64,000 nt of DNA from Mixta sp. Marseille-Q2659 (GCF_940807255.1 NZ_CALNWY010000002.1:1-64000), one strand, 5' to 3'; shown: positions 1-10,608, numbered from the stretch's first letter. Notes: a model not told the origin generated them from the letters alone. Translations and numbers: made by a program.

Positions 1-590
1 CCTTTCTCACGCAGCGCTGCCAGCAGCGGCTCATCAAAATGCAGGCCAGCCGTCGGTGCGGCAACTGCGCCCGGCTTCTGGCTGTAAACCGTTTGATAAA
101 GCTCGCGGTCGGCCTCTTCATCAGGACGATCGATATAGGGCGGCAGCGGCATATGACCAATCGCATTCAGAATATCCAGCACGCTGCGCGCATCATCGAA
201 TTCGATTTCAAACAGCGCATCGTGACGCGCGACCATGGTAGCGCGCACGCTTTCGTCATCGCCAAACAGCAGCTCGGCGCCTGGCTTCGGCGCCTTCGAG
301 GCGCGAACGTGCGCCAGCACGCGTTTGTCATCCAGCATCCGCTCGACCAGCATTTCGATCTTACCGCCGCTGGCTTTGCGTCCGTAAACACGGGCCGGGA
401 TAACGCGGGTATTGTTAAACACCAGCAGATCGCCGGGGTTGAGCTTATCAAGCACATCGGTGAACACGCCGTGGCTTAACGCGCCATCCGGCCCGTTCAG
501 CGACAGCAGCCGACATCCGCTGCGCTGAGGCTGCGGATAGTGGGCAATCAACGATTCAGGTAATTCAAAAGAAAAATCGGCAACGCGCAT
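1..590 (-). CDS. queA: S-adenosylmethionine:tRNA ribosyltransferase-isomerase, 3' end outside window
   Basis: QueA transfers and isomerises the ribosyl moiety of SAM onto 7-aminomethyl-7-deazaguanine in tRNA to make epoxyqueuosine, the late step of queuosine synthesis in the cytosol. The - strand reading from an ATG at 590 begins [20 protein letters not shown] and continues with [24 protein letters not shown] and [12 protein letters not shown], all family hallmarks. About 196 N-terminal residues are visible of roughly 355; the rest lies left of the window. It is divergent from acpH with about 100 bases between them, the queA/acpH neighbourhood of E. coli. The frame is intact throughout the visible part. 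Confidence 0.96.
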   Translation of the reverse strand, partial: MRVADFSFELPESLIAHYPQPQRSGCRLLSLNGPDGALSHGVFTDVLDKLNPGDLLVFNNTRVIPARVYGRKASGGKIEMLVERMLDDKRVLAHVRASKAPKPGAELLFGDDESVRATMVARHDALFEIEFDDARSVLDILNAIGHMPLPPYIDRPDEEADRELYQTVYSQKPGAVAAPTAGLHFDEPLLAALREK

Positions 591-693
591 GCTAAATGTC
601 TTAGGGCTAACAAACAGGCGGCATAGTCTAGCGGAAAAGCAGGAAATTCTGAACTGTTACCCGGCAACCATTCTGTTAGCGTATACTGCCGGA

Positions 694-1272
694 ATGAACT
701 TTCTTGCTCATCTTCATCTGGCCTCGCTGGCCAACAGCTCCCTGCCAGGCAACCTGCTGGCGGATTATGTGCGCGGCGATCCGCATCCGCACTGGCCTGC
801 CGATATTGCGGCTGGCATCGCGCTGCATCGTCGCCTTGATGCCCTCACCGATTCTCTGCCGGAAGTGCTGAGCGCTAAACGTCTGTTTCGTAATGAAACG
901 CGCCGCGTGGCACCGATTACGCTGGATGTCGTCTGGGATCATTTTTTATCGCGCCACTGGAATCGCCTCGCAGCCGAGCCTCTGCCGCAATTTCTGGCCT
1001 ATGCGCAAAAGCAGATCGCGCCGGTACTGCCGCAGTCGCCGGAAGGCTTTCAGCGCCTTAACGGTTATTTGTGGCGCGAACGCTGGATGGAGCGTTATGC
1101 CGAAGCTGACTATCTACAACAGGTATTACGTGGCATGGCGGCGCGGCGTCCCCGGCTGGCGGCGCTGGCCGACTCCTGGCACGATTTTCACGACAATTAC
1201 CCGGCGCTCGAAACTTTCTTCTGGCAGTTTTACCCGCAGTTAATGGCGCGCGCCGCCGCGCAGCAGCTCTAA
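694..1272 (+). CDS. acpH: Acyl carrier protein phosphodiesterase
   Basis: AcpH removes the 4'-phosphopantetheine arm from holo-acyl carrier protein. The product is 192 aa, matching the E. coli enzyme (193). It starts [20 protein letters not shown], the typical N-terminus, with the conserved metal-site residues in NLLADYVRG and [13 protein letters not shown] and a later [11 protein letters not shown] chose the ATG at 694 because an earlier in-frame ATG at 589 would add 35 residues that the family does not have and would overlap the queA start. It is a single gene, divergent from queA. Confidence 0.95.
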   Translation: MNFLAHLHLASLANSSLPGNLLADYVRGDPHPHWPADIAAGIALHRRLDALTDSLPEVLSAKRLFRNETRRVAPITLDVVWDHFLSRHWNRLAAEPLPQFLAYAQKQIAPVLPQSPEGFQRLNGYLWRERWMERYAEADYLQQVLRGMAARRPRLAALADSWHDFHDNYPALETFFWQFYPQLMARAAAQQL

Positions 1273-1455
1273 TGCTCACCCGGTAGCAGGCCAGTTTACG
1301 ATACCGTTATGCCTCCCGCTTTGTTAGACTCCCCCGCTGCTTCAGCAGGCGCAGCGGCAGCGACTCACGCGCTTTTTGCGCGTTTCAGGCTGTTCCACGG
1401 GCGCTTTGCCTGGGCATTTCTTTATCAGGATTAGCACTATTCTCAGGGAGATATT

Positions 1456-2706
1456 ATGCAGCACCAGATTCTTTTCTGGCTTCATCACTTTGATGTGCCT
1501 TACGCCACCCCGCTCTCGTTAGCGTTAGTGGTTGCGGTCATTTTAATCGTTTCGCTTATTGCCCATCTGTTACTCCACCGTGCCGTACTGCCGATGCTTA
1601 AGCGTCGCGCTTACGCCTCCAGTCACCAGTGGCCAAAATCGTTAATTGATAACCACCTTTTTAACCGCTTTGCTTTGCTGCTGCAGGGCGTCCTGCTGAA
1701 TATCCAGACCGGCCTGTTTTTGCACAGCAGTGAACCGCTGTATGCTATTTTGCTGGTTATCTCGCAGGTATGGATGATGCTGTTCACGTTGCTGATGCTC
1801 TTTTCCCTGCTGGATATTTTGCTGGAGCTATCGGCCAACAGCGCCCTGTCGCGCCAGCTACCGCTGCGCGGAATTTTCCAGAGCATTAAGCTGGTGGCAG
1901 CGATTCTGTTCGCCATCATGATTATTTCGGTGCTGCTGGGTAAATCGCCGCTGGTGCTGATAACCGGCCTGGGCGCGATGACCGCCGTCCTGATGCTGGT
2001 GTTTAAAGATCCCATTCTCGGTCTGGTGGCGGGCATTCAGCTCTCGGCGAACGATATGCTGAAGCTGAATGACTGGCTGGATATGCCGAAATATGGCGCG
2101 GATGGCGCCGTGATCGATATTGGCCTGACGACGGTAAAAGTGCGTAACTGGGACAATACCATTACCACCATCCCTACCTATGCGCTGATTGCCGATTCAT
2201 TTAAAAACTGGCGCGGCATGTCGGAATCGGGCGGACGCCGCATTAAGCGCAGCATTAATATTGATACCACCAGCATTCATTTCTTAAGTGAAGAAGAGTT
2301 GGCGCAGCTACAGCGCGCGCAGCTGTTAACACCTTATATTCAGCAGAAAACTGCCGAAGTCTCTGCCTATAACGCCCGCCTGGGCTGCGACCTGAACACG
2401 CCGCTGAACGGGCGTCATCTGACCAATATCGGTACCTTTCGCGCCTGGCTGGAAGCCTGGCTGAAAAGCCATCCGCAGATCCATCAGAATATGACGCTGA
2501 TGGTGCGTCAACTGGCGCCGGGATCGGAAGGATTGCCGCTGGAAGTTTACGCCTTTACCAATACTACCGTCTGGCTGGAATATGAACGCATTCAGTCAGA
2601 TATTTTTGATCATATTTATGCCGTCCTGCCCGCTTTCGGCCTGCGCGTGCATCAAACGCCGACCGGACACGATTTCCGTTTTCTTACGGTTAATACGGAT
2701 AAATAA
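1456..2706 (+). CDS. ybdG: MscS-family mechanosensitive channel (YbdG type)
   Basis: A 416-aa inner-membrane protein of the MscS superfamily, close in length and pattern to E. coli YbdG, a miniconductance osmotic-stress channel. About five hydrophobic segments lie in residues 20-185. They are followed by the MscS pore-lining and beta-domain signature ([20 protein letters not shown], then [19 protein letters not shown] and [20 protein letters not shown]). A purine-rich GGGAGAT lies just before the ATG at 1456. It sits alone between acpH and an acyltransferase gene, where E. coli has malZ. I infer a role in hypo-osmotic shock; the ion preference cannot be read from sequence. Confidence 0.9.
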   Translation: MQHQILFWLHHFDVPYATPLSLALVVAVILIVSLIAHLLLHRAVLPMLKRRAYASSHQWPKSLIDNHLFNRFALLLQGVLLNIQTGLFLHSSEPLYAILLVISQVWMMLFTLLMLFSLLDILLELSANSALSRQLPLRGIFQSIKLVAAILFAIMIISVLLGKSPLVLITGLGAMTAVLMLVFKDPILGLVAGIQLSANDMLKLNDWLDMPKYGADGAVIDIGLTTVKVRNWDNTITTIPTYALIADSFKNWRGMSESGGRRIKRSINIDTTSIHFLSEEELAQLQRAQLLTPYIQQKTAEVSAYNARLGCDLNTPLNGRHLTNIGTFRAWLEAWLKSHPQIHQNMTLMVRQLAPGSEGLPLEVYAFTNTTVWLEYERIQSDIFDHIYAVLPAFGLRVHQTPTGHDFRFLTVNTDK

Positions 2707-2745
2707 AGCGCCTCGTTAATCTATTTATCGCTTCTAATAATAACT

Positions 2746-2775
2746 GGCTCTGAAAATAAACTTATTTTCGGAGCC
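2746..2775. repeat. Perfect 14-bp stem inverted repeat, possible transcript end
   Basis: Two 14-base arms (GGCTCTGAAAATAA and TTATTTTCGGAGCC, one G-T pair) face each other across a 2-base loop, 40 bases after the channel gene. No run of T follows on the + strand, so it is either a weak or Rho-assisted terminator or an mRNA 3'-end stabiliser. Confidence 0.6.
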
Positions 2776-2981
2776 AAAAATAAAAAGAATTAACCTGAGG
2801 TTTATCTGCTTTTACTCATCACCAATTGGAAACTCTTCAGATAAAGCTTAGTCTTCCTCGGGCAATAACCTAAATCAAATTCACGGTGAGAAATAAAACC
2901 TTGTGGGTTTCACACCCGCATAATCTTGCGCCATTTATAAATTTCTCATCTTTTCAGGCTGATGAACTTTGGGACGGCTGT

Positions 2982-4934
2982 ATGAATCATCAGGCAACAA
3001 TAAAATGGCGGGCTGATATTGATGGCCTGCGCGCGCTGGCTATCCTGTTAGTGGTGTTTTTTCATGCGGGAATAGACTCTTTCAGCGGCGGGTTTATTGG
3101 CGTCGACGCTTTCTTCGTTGTGTCGGGTTTTCTTATCGGCGGCATCATTAATAAACAAATAAATAACGGCACCTTCAGTTTTAAAGATTTTTACATCCGC
3201 CGTATTCGGCGTATTGCTCCCGCGTTATTCTTTATGATGTTTGTCATCACCGCCCTTTGCTACCTTATTTTGTCACCGCTGGAGTTTCGCGATCTGACAA
3301 AATATGGCACTTTTGTTTTTCTCTCATTGCCTAACGTCGCGCTGCTGAAAGGCAGTGACTATTTTAGCGTTTCTGCCGATCTTAATCCGCTGTTAATGAC
3401 CTGGTCGCTGGGCATCGAAGAGCAATTCTACTTTATCCTGCCCATCATTTTGCTGTTAGCCAGCCGTTTTAAATGGTCTGCCCGACGGGTTATTTGGCTG
3501 TTAACGTTGCTTTCGCTGTGCGCCAGTATTGTCCTGACGCCGTTAAATGTTAAAACCGCCTTCTATCTGCTGCATACACGCGCCTGGGAATTAGGCGCTG
3601 GCATACTGCTGGCGCTTTATCAGCCGCAACCGCTTAGCGGCAAAGGCGCGAATAGCCTGACGCTGGCAGGCCTGCTGTTATTATTATTGCCCGCCATAAT
3701 GCTGGAAAAAGACGATGTTTTTCCCGGCTGGCTGGCGCTGCTTCCGGTGCTGGGCGCAGTACTGTTGCTTGCTGCGCGCGGCAGCCTTAGCCGCTGGCTG
3801 CTGGAAAATGCGCCGATGCGCTATATCGGTAAGATTTCCTATTCATGGTATTTATGGCACTGGCCGCTGTTGAGCATTACGCGCATCTGTAGCGATCATC
3901 CGCTTAGTGTGATGCAGGCGCTTAGCGTTTGCGTGCTGGCTTTTGGCATCGCCGCCGCCTCTTACCGCTGGGTAGAGCAACCTTTTCGCCAGCCGCGCGC
4001 CAGTTATCGGGGCGTCATCTCCGGCTACTGTCTGCTTTCCAGCGTCGCCGCCGTTGCATTTTTCTCTGCGTATCTGATGGGCGGACTGAAATACCGCATG
4101 AACGATTTGGTTAACAACGGCGAGAATTATAAAATTAATGTCCAGTCGAATCCTTGCCTGCTTGACTATGGCGCCAGCCAGCCTTCCACCAATAAGCTTT
4201 GTATACCCGACGCCAGCGAACCGGGCGTTGCACTATTGGGCGACAGTCATGCTTCCGCGCTGCGTAGCGCAGTGGCACAGTACGCGTTAAAAAACCATAA
4301 GCCACTGCTGCAGCTGACCAAAGCCTCCTGCCCTTTCCTGGCTGATGTGACGCGCGCCGTATCCGATCATCCTGAACATGCGCAGCAGTGCCAGCAGTTT
4401 AATGAAGCGGTAATGAAAATTGTGCTGAGCAGCAAGGTCGATGAAGTAGTTATTTCTGCCTACTGGGCTTCCGGTATCAGCCTGCTGCCTGGCTTTGGCT
4501 ACCGCGATAGCGCAGGGAAAATCAGAGATAATTATCAGGCACTTAATTACGGCATGGAAAAAACTATCACCCGTCTACAGGCGGCCGGTAAGAAAATTAC
4601 CATTGTGGAAGATGCGCCTAATCTGGATATCGATCCATTGCGGCTGCATAACAACCGCAATATTCCGCTACGTAAAGAGTTAAATCAGCTGCTCACACGC
4701 TGGAATGGCCTGCCCGCCATCGGTGAACGCACAATGTTGTTCCATCTTCCCGGCGATCGGATAGAAAAAACGCTGACCGCCTGGCGCGCCCACGGCGTCA
4801 GAGTCATTTCGGTAAAAGAGCAGCTTTGCTCCGTCAGCGGCTGTTTAATCTCAACCGGCAACCAGCCGGTCTATTATGACGCAAATCACCTGACCGAACT
4901 GGGCAGCACCGTTGCGCTGGGGAATAATCTGTAG
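2982..4934 (+). CDS. Acyltransferase-3 membrane protein with C-terminal SGNH domain
   Basis: A 650-aa OafA/YrhL-type O-acyltransferase. The first ~370 residues form the multi-spanning acyltransferase-3 domain, opening with RADIDGLRALAILLVVFFHAG (the key His is in this stretch) and including the RRIRRIAPALFF and SLGIEEQFYF motifs. The C-terminal half is a periplasmic SGNH hydrolase-like domain, with GDSHASAL holding the Ser nucleophile and DANHLTELGS the Asp/His pair. This architecture O-acetylates lipopolysaccharide O-antigen or other surface glycans; the substrate is unknown. The ATG at 2982 gives the normal N-terminus; a GTG at 2886 is also in frame but adds 32 unconserved residues. It is not beside an O-antigen cluster. 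Confidence 0.88.
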   Translation: MNHQATIKWRADIDGLRALAILLVVFFHAGIDSFSGGFIGVDAFFVVSGFLIGGIINKQINNGTFSFKDFYIRRIRRIAPALFFMMFVITALCYLILSPLEFRDLTKYGTFVFLSLPNVALLKGSDYFSVSADLNPLLMTWSLGIEEQFYFILPIILLLASRFKWSARRVIWLLTLLSLCASIVLTPLNVKTAFYLLHTRAWELGAGILLALYQPQPLSGKGANSLTLAGLLLLLLPAIMLEKDDVFPGWLALLPVLGAVLLLAARGSLSRWLLENAPMRYIGKISYSWYLWHWPLLSITRICSDHPLSVMQALSVCVLAFGIAAASYRWVEQPFRQPRASYRGVISGYCLLSSVAAVAFFSAYLMGGLKYRMNDLVNNGENYKINVQSNPCLLDYGASQPSTNKLCIPDASEPGVALLGDSHASALRSAVAQYALKNHKPLLQLTKASCPFLADVTRAVSDHPEHAQQCQQFNEAVMKIVLSSKVDEVVISAYWASGISLLPGFGYRDSAGKIRDNYQALNYGMEKTITRLQAAGKKITIVEDAPNLDIDPLRLHNNRNIPLRKELNQLLTRWNGLPAIGERTMLFHLPGDRIEKTLTAWRAHGVRVISVKEQLCSVSGCLISTGNQPVYYDANHLTELGSTVALGNNL

Positions 4935-4951
4935 CAACCATCATTGCCCAT

Positions 4952-5001
4952 AAAAAAACCGCACTCTGACTCGTTGAGCATTCAACTTTAGGAGTGCGGT
5001 T
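4952..5001 (-). terminator. Intrinsic terminator between the acyltransferase gene and proY
   Basis: A 10-bp stem (AACCGCACTC/GAGTGCGGTT) with an inner GTTGA/TCAAC stem. On the - strand it is followed by seven T, so it ends proY transcription; it may also act on the + strand. Confidence 0.9.
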
Positions 5002-5027
5002 CCAGTCACCGTGTTGTTATCGCCACA

Positions 5028-6377
5028 TCAGCGGCGGCGCACCAGCTTATAGCCCGCCAGCAGCAATACAATCCAGACTGCGCCGACATAAAGCGAAACG
5101 CGAGTATCCGGGAAGTAACCAATCATGCCGATGATAAAGATCAGGAACAGCACGCCAAAGATGGCGGTCGCGCTGCCGCCCGGCAGGGCAAATTTCAGCG
5201 CCTGCGCCTGGGCTTTGGTGAGCTTACGACGGAAGGCAATCTGCGAGCAGAGGATCATAATCCATACCCAGACGGTAGCGAAAGTCGCCAGCGAAGCGAT
5301 TACCAGGAACACTTTTTCCGGCATCAGATAGTTCAGGTAAACCGCAATCAGCATTGCCAGCATCATGACAACCACTGTCACCCACGGAATGCCGCGCTCG
5401 GAAACCTTCATAAACATCTTCGGCGCGTGACCCTGCTGCGCCATGCCATGCAGCATGCGGCCGACACCAAAGACGTCGCTGTTAATCGCCGATAGCGACG
5501 CGGTCAGCACTACAAAGTTCAGGATCGACGCGGCTGCCGCAATACCCAGATGCTGGAAAGTCAGCACGAAAGGACTGCCCTGCGTACCAACCTGGTTCCA
5601 CGGATAGATGGACATGATGACGAACAGCGTACCGACATAAAACACCAGAATACGCCACGGCACCGAGTTAATAGCACGTGGAATCGATTTTTCCGGCTCT
5701 TCCGCTTCACCGGCGGTAATGCCGATAATTTCGATGCCGCCGTAGGCAAACATCACCATTTGCAGCGACAGCAGCATACCGACCACGCCATGCGCAAAGA
5801 AGCCGCCGTTGGTCCACAGATTATGAATGCCGGTTGGCTGACCGCCGTTGCCAATGCCCCAGATAATCATGCCGAGACCGGCAACGATCATAATGATAAT
5901 GGTGGCGACCTTAAAGAAAGAGAACCAGAACTCCACTTCGCCGAAGACTTTAACGCTCATCAAATTGACGGCGCCAATCACCAGTACCACGCTCAATACC
6001 CAAATCCAGTGCGGCACATCGGGGAACCAGACGCCCATATAAATACCGAACGCGGTCACGTCGGCGATGGCGACAATCAGGATTTCAAAACAGTAGGTCC
6101 AGCCGGTGATATAGCCCGCCATGGGGCCAAGATAATCCTGCGCATAGCGTGAGAAAGAACTGGACTGCGGGTTGTTAACGGACATTTCGCCCAGCGCGCG
6201 CATAATAATGTAGGCCACAACGCCGCCGATAACATAGGCCAGCAATACGCTTGGACCGGCCATTTTTATCGCATCGGCAGAGCCGTAAAACAGCCCGGTA
6301 CCAATTGCCGATCCCAGCGCCATAAAACGGATATGACGAGTACTCAATCCCCGTTTGAGCTTATTGGTTTCTTGCAT
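5028..6377 (-). CDS. proY: Proline-specific APC-family permease
   Basis: A 449-aa amino-acid/polyamine/organocation family permease with about 12 membrane segments. It begins [38 protein letters not shown], the substrate-site GSAIGTGL motif of the AroP/ProY group, and carries ALGEMSV in helix 3. The best match in family and synteny is ProY, a cryptic proline transporter in Salmonella and E. coli (457 aa there). brnQ lies directly upstream on the same strand with a hairpin between them, as in E. coli. The proline assignment rests on orthology and position. Confidence 0.92.
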   Translation of the reverse strand: MQETNKLKRGLSTRHIRFMALGSAIGTGLFYGSADAIKMAGPSVLLAYVIGGVVAYIIMRALGEMSVNNPQSSSFSRYAQDYLGPMAGYITGWTYCFEILIVAIADVTAFGIYMGVWFPDVPHWIWVLSVVLVIGAVNLMSVKVFGEVEFWFSFFKVATIIIMIVAGLGMIIWGIGNGGQPTGIHNLWTNGGFFAHGVVGMLLSLQMVMFAYGGIEIIGITAGEAEEPEKSIPRAINSVPWRILVFYVGTLFVIMSIYPWNQVGTQGSPFVLTFQHLGIAAAASILNFVVLTASLSAINSDVFGVGRMLHGMAQQGHAPKMFMKVSERGIPWVTVVVMMLAMLIAVYLNYLMPEKVFLVIASLATFATVWVWIMILCSQIAFRRKLTKAQAQALKFALPGGSATAIFGVLFLIFIIGMIGYFPDTRVSLYVGAVWIVLLLAGYKLVRRR

Positions 6378-6401
6378 AATGACATCTTACCTGTGGAAAT
6401 G

Positions 6402-6426
6402 AAAAACCACGGGCAAGCCCGTGGTT
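6402..6426 (-). terminator. Terminator between brnQ and proY
   Basis: A 10-bp stem AACCACGGGC/GCCCGTGGTT with a 2-base loop, followed on the - strand by a short T run. It sits 19 bases after brnQ and may attenuate read-through into proY. Confidence 0.8.
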
Positions 6427-6444
6427 AAACCGAATGTATCAGGT

Positions 6445-7764
6445 TTAATGATGCGCCCTGACTCGCTCTTGTCCCATCATGCGGTCGGCCAGCGCCGTAA
6501 TAATCAGCATGACCAGCGAAGGCGGCAGCCAGGCAAGCCCCTGCTCCGCCAGCGGCAAGTGTTGGCTAAAGGCAGGCAGCACATCGTTAAAGCTGGAGCT
6601 TTTAATCGCGTCGATGATACCAAATACCAGGCTAACAAGCATGGTCGGCGCGATGATCCGCGAGCTTTTATTCCACCAGTTCAGGGTAAAACTCAGTACC
6701 ACCAGCACAATGCAGGGCGGATAAATCGCCGTCAGCACCGGAATGGAGATCTGAATCAGATGGCTTAACCCCAGGTTAGAAACCACCATGGAGAACAGGC
6801 CGAGGATAAAGACCAGCGTTTTATAAGAGAACGGCAGATACTGCGCGAAAAATTCGGCGCAGGCGCAGGTCAGGCCAACCGCCGTCACCATACAGGCAAT
6901 AAAAATCAGCGCGGCCAGGAAGAAGCTGCCCATTCCGCCAAAGGTATGTTGAACGTAAGCGTGCAGGATCGCCGCGCCGTTCGCATTCTGATCGGCCAGC
7001 GCGCCGCTGCCGGAGCCGAGTTTAAACAGGCTCAGGTAAACCAGCGTCAAACCTACGCCGGCGATCAGGCCCGCCATAATGGTGTAACGGGTCAGAAGTG
7101 GCGCATCATCAATGCCGCGCGAACGCGCTGCGTTAACGATAACGATGCCGAACACCAGCGCGCCCAGCGTATCCATCGTGAGATAGCCGTTAACGAAGCC
7201 GCTGGAAAACGCCGCATTCTGGTAGGCGTCGGTAGCCGGAATAGGCGCGCCCGCCGGCCACAGCAGCGCTGCCACGCCCAGGATCAGCAGCGCAACGATT
7301 TTCAGCGGCGCCAGAATGTGGCCCACGGTATCCAGCAGCTTGCCCGGATAGAGTGAAATGCCGATCACTAATGCGAAATAGATCAGGCTGTACACCAGCA
7401 GCGGCAGCGCGCCGTCGCCGGTCAGCGGCGCAATGCCGATTTCAAAAGAAACGGTGGCGGTACGCGGCGTGGCGAACAGCGGCCCGACGGCCAGATAGCA
7501 GACCGTAGCCAGCAGCAAGCCCGCCGCTTTGCCGATGGGCGTACTCAGCGCGTCAATACCGCCGCCGACGCGCGCCAGCGCAATAACGGTAATGACCGGC
7601 AGACCGACCGCGGTAACCAGGAACCCAAGCGCCGCCATCCAGACATGTTCGCCTGACTGCAAACCAACCATGGGAGGGAAGATGATATTACCTGCGCCGA
7701 CAAACAGGGCAAATGTCATGAAGCCCAGCGCGATGATGTCTTTCGACGTTAAACGATGTGTCAT
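6445..7764 (-). CDS. brnQ: Branched-chain amino acid:cation symporter
   Basis: BrnQ imports leucine, isoleucine and valine with Na+ across the inner membrane. It is 439 aa, the E. coli length. The N-terminus [34 protein letters not shown] is the family signature, and about 12 hydrophobic segments follow. It lies between phoBR and proY as in E. coli, although here the MetE-like gene and IS1 have been inserted between brnQ and phoR. Confidence 0.96.
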   Translation of the reverse strand: MTHRLTSKDIIALGFMTFALFVGAGNIIFPPMVGLQSGEHVWMAALGFLVTAVGLPVITVIALARVGGGIDALSTPIGKAAGLLLATVCYLAVGPLFATPRTATVSFEIGIAPLTGDGALPLLVYSLIYFALVIGISLYPGKLLDTVGHILAPLKIVALLILGVAALLWPAGAPIPATDAYQNAAFSSGFVNGYLTMDTLGALVFGIVIVNAARSRGIDDAPLLTRYTIMAGLIAGVGLTLVYLSLFKLGSGSGALADQNANGAAILHAYVQHTFGGMGSFFLAALIFIACMVTAVGLTCACAEFFAQYLPFSYKTLVFILGLFSMVVSNLGLSHLIQISIPVLTAIYPPCIVLVVLSFTLNWWNKSSRIIAPTMLVSLVFGIIDAIKSSSFNDVLPAFSQHLPLAEQGLAWLPPSLVMLIITALADRMMGQERVRAHH

Positions 7765-8125
7765 AAAGCTGAATTGCCTGCTACTGATGTTGCGGTGGAT
7801 GTGGTGTAAATGCTTATTGCATCCTCTCTGCGCAAAAATGCTGTCGGTTCAGGCAATTAGTTGAATTTTTGCTTGTTCCGAAGCGCAGGCGCAGTGATAT
7901 GAGCTAATTTTGTTCTTTTCACAGAGGAAAACCGCGATAAGCGGCATAAGTAAAACGTTTATAGCGGTGAAAGGCAATACGGGATCGGAAAAGCAGAGTG
8001 ATATAACGTATATATCCGCCAGAGCAGTGGATCACTTCAAAGTATGCTAAAAGCACCTTACATGATGTGACTTTTTTTTCACCAGCCCGGCGTTATTTTC
8101 TTCATTAAGACAGCAATAAATGTAC
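7765..8125. other. Gene-free stretch upstream of brnQ
   Basis: About 360 AT-rich bases between the brnQ start and the terminator of the MetE-like gene. It must hold the brnQ promoter. I see no open frame with a convincing ribosome site and no recognisable operator. Confidence 0.6.
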
Positions 8126-8148
8126 AAAAGGCGCGTTTTTACGCGCCT
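8126..8148 (-). terminator. Terminator of the MetE-like gene
   Basis: Stem AGGCGCG/CGCGCCT with a six-base loop, followed on the - strand by TTTTGT, 22 bases past the stop codon. Confidence 0.82.
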
Positions 8149-8169
8149 GTCTGCACAATTTTACGTCAG

Positions 8170-9282
8170 TTACCAGACGTTTTTTGCAATATCCACTACC
8201 AGACGCAGCTTATCCCACTGCTGCGCCTCGCTCAGATTATTGCCCTCTTCGGTAGAGGCAAAGCCGCACTGCGGGCTGAGGCAAATCTGGTTAATGTCGA
8301 TAAACTGCGTCGCTTCTTTAATGCGCGCTTTCACGCTTTCCGCCGTTTCCAGCTCGCCTTGTTTGGTGGTGATCAGCCCTAATACCACCTGCTGATGGCC
8401 CGGCTTGATAAAGCGCAGCGGTTCGAAGCCGCCGGAACGCTCGTTATCATACTCCAGGAAGAAAGCATCAATGTTCACGCCGCCAAACAGGATTTCAGCA
8501 ACCGGCTCGTAGCCGCCTTCAGAAATCCAGGTAGAACGGAAGTTGCCGCGACAAACATGCAGCCCAACGGTAAGATCGGCTGGTTTGCCTTCCAGCGCTT
8601 TGTTCAACACGTATGCATAGGTTCGTGCCAGTTCTTCTGGATCGTCACCACGCTCGCGAATCTGACGCTTTTGATCGTCTGAGCAAAGGTAGGCCCAGAC
8701 GGTATCGTCCAGCTGCAGATAGCGACAGCCTGCATCATAAAACGCTTTAATTGCATCGCGGTAGGTCAGTGCCAGATCGTTAAAATACTCTTTCAGATCG
8801 GGATAAACCTCGGCATCGATAACCTGGCGGCCACCGCGGAAATGCAGCACGCTGGGGCTGGGAATGGTCATTTTCGCTACGGCATCGCCGCTGATGCTGT
8901 TCAGGAAGCGAAAGTCTTCCAGCATCGGATGGTCACCGAAACCCAGCTTACCGGTGACGCGCACGCCGCGCGCTTTGGTCTGAATGCCGTTAAACTGAAT
9001 GCCCTGCTCCGCCTCGTAGCGCTCCACGCCCTGCAAACCATCAAAGAAATCAAAGTGCCACCAGGCGCGGCGAAACTCGCCGTCAGTCACCACCTGCAAA
9101 CCGCAGGCACGCTGCTGCTCTACCACATGGCGGATTTCTTCGTCTTCCACACGGCGCAGCGCGACGGCATCAATTTCCCCGGCGGCAAACTGTTCGCGGG
9201 CGCGCTTAATTGCCGCCGGACGTAAAAAGCTGCCAACCACGTCGGCACGGAAAGGGGCAGTTGTTCTTTGCATTGTTTTCAA
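8170..9282 (-). CDS. Cobalamin-independent methionine synthase core-domain protein
   Basis: A 370-aa single-domain member of the MetE C-terminal catalytic family (YxjG/YxjH type). It likely transfers a methyl group to homocysteine or a related thiol. Zinc ligands are apparent: His-x-Cys in GLHVCRGNFRS, the Glu of DAFFLEYDNERSG and the distal Cys of ICLSPQCGFAS. Full MetE is about twice this length and carries an N-terminal folate-binding half that is absent here. The frame opens MKTMQRTTAPFRADVVGSFLRP; a start at the second Met (three codons later) is equally possible. Three tandem MetJ boxes 67-90 bases upstream support a role in methionine metabolism. The methyl donor is unknown. Confidence 0.88.
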   Translation of the reverse strand: MKTMQRTTAPFRADVVGSFLRPAAIKRAREQFAAGEIDAVALRRVEDEEIRHVVEQQRACGLQVVTDGEFRRAWWHFDFFDGLQGVERYEAEQGIQFNGIQTKARGVRVTGKLGFGDHPMLEDFRFLNSISGDAVAKMTIPSPSVLHFRGGRQVIDAEVYPDLKEYFNDLALTYRDAIKAFYDAGCRYLQLDDTVWAYLCSDDQKRQIRERGDDPEELARTYAYVLNKALEGKPADLTVGLHVCRGNFRSTWISEGGYEPVAEILFGGVNIDAFFLEYDNERSGGFEPLRFIKPGHQQVVLGLITTKQGELETAESVKARIKEATQFIDINQICLSPQCGFASTEEGNNLSEAQQWDKLRLVVDIAKNVW

Positions 9283-9348
9283 CTCCTGTAACGAGGCGAT
9301 CCCGCCCCGCTGATTTACCGATGAAATAATTTCAGATCTGTACTTTTA

Positions 9349-9372
9349 AGACTTCTGGATGTCTAAATGTCT
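9349..9372 (-). promoter_or_regulatory. Three tandem MetJ operator boxes
   Basis: On the - strand three contiguous 8-mers read AGACATTT, AGACATCC and AGAAGTCT against the MetJ consensus AGACGTCT. MetJ dimers bind such tandem octamers cooperatively when S-adenosylmethionine is high. The array is 67-90 bases before the start of the MetE-core gene. Confidence 0.85.
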
Positions 9373-9583
9373 GAACGCAGACTCGCATGAGTTCTGCTCA
9401 GCAGCAAGGGAGGAAATTTCATGCGTGGTGAAAATTATTCATATTGAGAGAGGGAGCGGCCGGGACGTTTAGATTTTAACAATGGGCAAGGCCTCTTTTT
9501 GCGCCAGCAGATACATATTCTTTTTATCTGCTGGCTGTAGGGCCGAGTTGCCTGATAACGCAATAAACGGGATAAAAAGACTG

Positions 9584-9840
9584 CTATCGGCTAAACACCT
9601 GTGGCACACGTTTTGAAAATATAAAATAGGGTACCCATATCACTACGGTGATGATTGCGCCTGCCAGCAGCCTGATATCATCTTTTCCCAGCGGAATATG
9701 AAATAACTTTTGCGGCAGGAGGGTGAAATAAAGCGCACAGATAAGGTTGAACAGATAGAGCGTAATCATCACACTGCGCGTTTTCTTTTTACGTCTGAAG
9801 AAAAACCAGCAGGCCAGCAACGTTAATAATAGTCCCGCTA
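9584..9840 (-). pseudogene. DUF2569 membrane protein, 5' part removed at the IS1 junction
   Basis: The frame runs without a stop from the IS1 end at 9840 to a stop at 9584 and encodes a tail with two or three membrane segments, ending VIWVPYFIFSKRVPQVFSR. That C-terminal W-PY-SKR pattern is characteristic of DUF2569 (YdgK-like) inner-membrane proteins, usually about 140-150 aa; only about 85 residues remain. There is no proper start codon: the first possible one is a TTG at 9820 inside a hydrophobic segment. The missing N-terminal part is not found beyond IS1. It is probably a dead remnant. Confidence 0.75.
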
Positions 9841-9855
9841 GGTAATGACTCCAAC

Positions 9856-10359
9856 TTACTGATAGTGTTTTATGTTCAGATAATGCCCGATGACCTTGTC
9901 ATGCAGCTCCACCGATTTTGAGAACGACAGTGACTTCCGTCCCAGCCTTGCCAGATGTTGTCTCAGATTCAGGTTATGTCGCTCAATGCGCTGAGTGTAA
10001 CGCTTGCTGATAACGTGCAGCTTTCCCTTCAGGTGTGATTCGTACAGCGGCCAGCCATCCGTCATCCATACCACGACCTCAAAGGCCGACAGCAGGCTCA
10101 GAAGACGCTCCAGTGTGGCCAGAGTGCGTTCACCGAAGACGTGCGCCACAACCGTCCTCCGTATCCTGTCATACGCGTAAAACAGCCAGCGCTGACGTGA
10201 TTTAGCACCGACGTAGCCCCACTGTTCGTCCATTTCAGCGCAGACAATCACATCACTGCCCGGTTGTATGCGCGAGGTTACCGACTGCGGCCTGAGTTTT
10301 TTAAGTGACGTAAAACCGTGTTGAGGCCAACGCCCATAATGCGTGCACTGGCGCGACAT
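9856..10359 (-). CDS. insB: IS1 transposase, InsB frame
   Basis: 167-aa catalytic portion of the IS1 transposase with the DDE-type region ([28 protein letters not shown], then [12 protein letters not shown] and [18 protein letters not shown]). In IS1 the active InsAB' protein is made by a -1 ribosomal frameshift from insA into this frame. The two frames overlap by 82 bases, which allows that. The frame appears intact. Confidence 0.95.
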   Translation of the reverse strand: MSRQCTHYGRWPQHGFTSLKKLRPQSVTSRIQPGSDVIVCAEMDEQWGYVGAKSRQRWLFYAYDRIRRTVVAHVFGERTLATLERLLSLLSAFEVVVWMTDGWPLYESHLKGKLHVISKRYTQRIERHNLNLRQHLARLGRKSLSFSKSVELHDKVIGHYLNIKHYQ

Positions 10360-10553
10360 CCGACGCCATTCATGGCCATATCAATGATTTTCTGGTGCGT
10401 ACCGGGCTGAGAGGCGGTGTAAGTGAACTGTAGTTGCCATGTTTTACGGCAATGAGAGCAGAGATAGCGCTGATGTCCGGCAGTGCTTTTGCCGTTACGC
10501 ACCACGCCTTCAGTAGCGGAGCAGGAAGGACATCTGATGGAAATGGAAGCCAC
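10278..10553 (-). CDS. insA: IS1 repressor/transposase N-terminal part, InsA
   Basis: 91 aa beginning [32 protein letters not shown], with a zinc-finger-like CPSC/CSHC pair and a helix-turn-helix ([21 protein letters not shown]). It binds the IS1 ends, represses transcription, and supplies the N-terminus of the InsAB' transposase by frameshifting. Confidence 0.95.
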   Translation of the reverse strand: MASISIRCPSCSATEGVVRNGKSTAGHQRYLCSHCRKTWQLQFTYTASQPGTHQKIIDMAMNGVGCRASARIMGVGLNTVLRHLKNSGRSR

Positions 10554-10608
10554 GCAAGCACCTTAAAATCACCATCATACACTAAATCAGTAAGTTGGCA
10601 GCATTACC

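Larger units (their letters stand above)
9841..10608 (-). mobile_element. Insertion sequence IS1, complete, 768 bp
   Basis: The terminal inverted repeats are clear: GGTAATGACTCCAACTTACT inward from 9841, and on the other strand GGTAATGCTGCCAACTTACT inward from 10608. The length is exactly the 768 bp typical of IS1, and both transposase frames are intact. The 9 bases before it (GTCCCGCTA) and after it (CACGCCTTT) do not match, so the usual 9-bp target duplication is missing. This suggests an IS1-mediated deletion or recombination after insertion. Confidence 0.97.

Noticed and set aside
5550..6152. 200-codon + frame across proY
   Set aside because: Antisense to a well-conserved permease; no ribosome site or family match.
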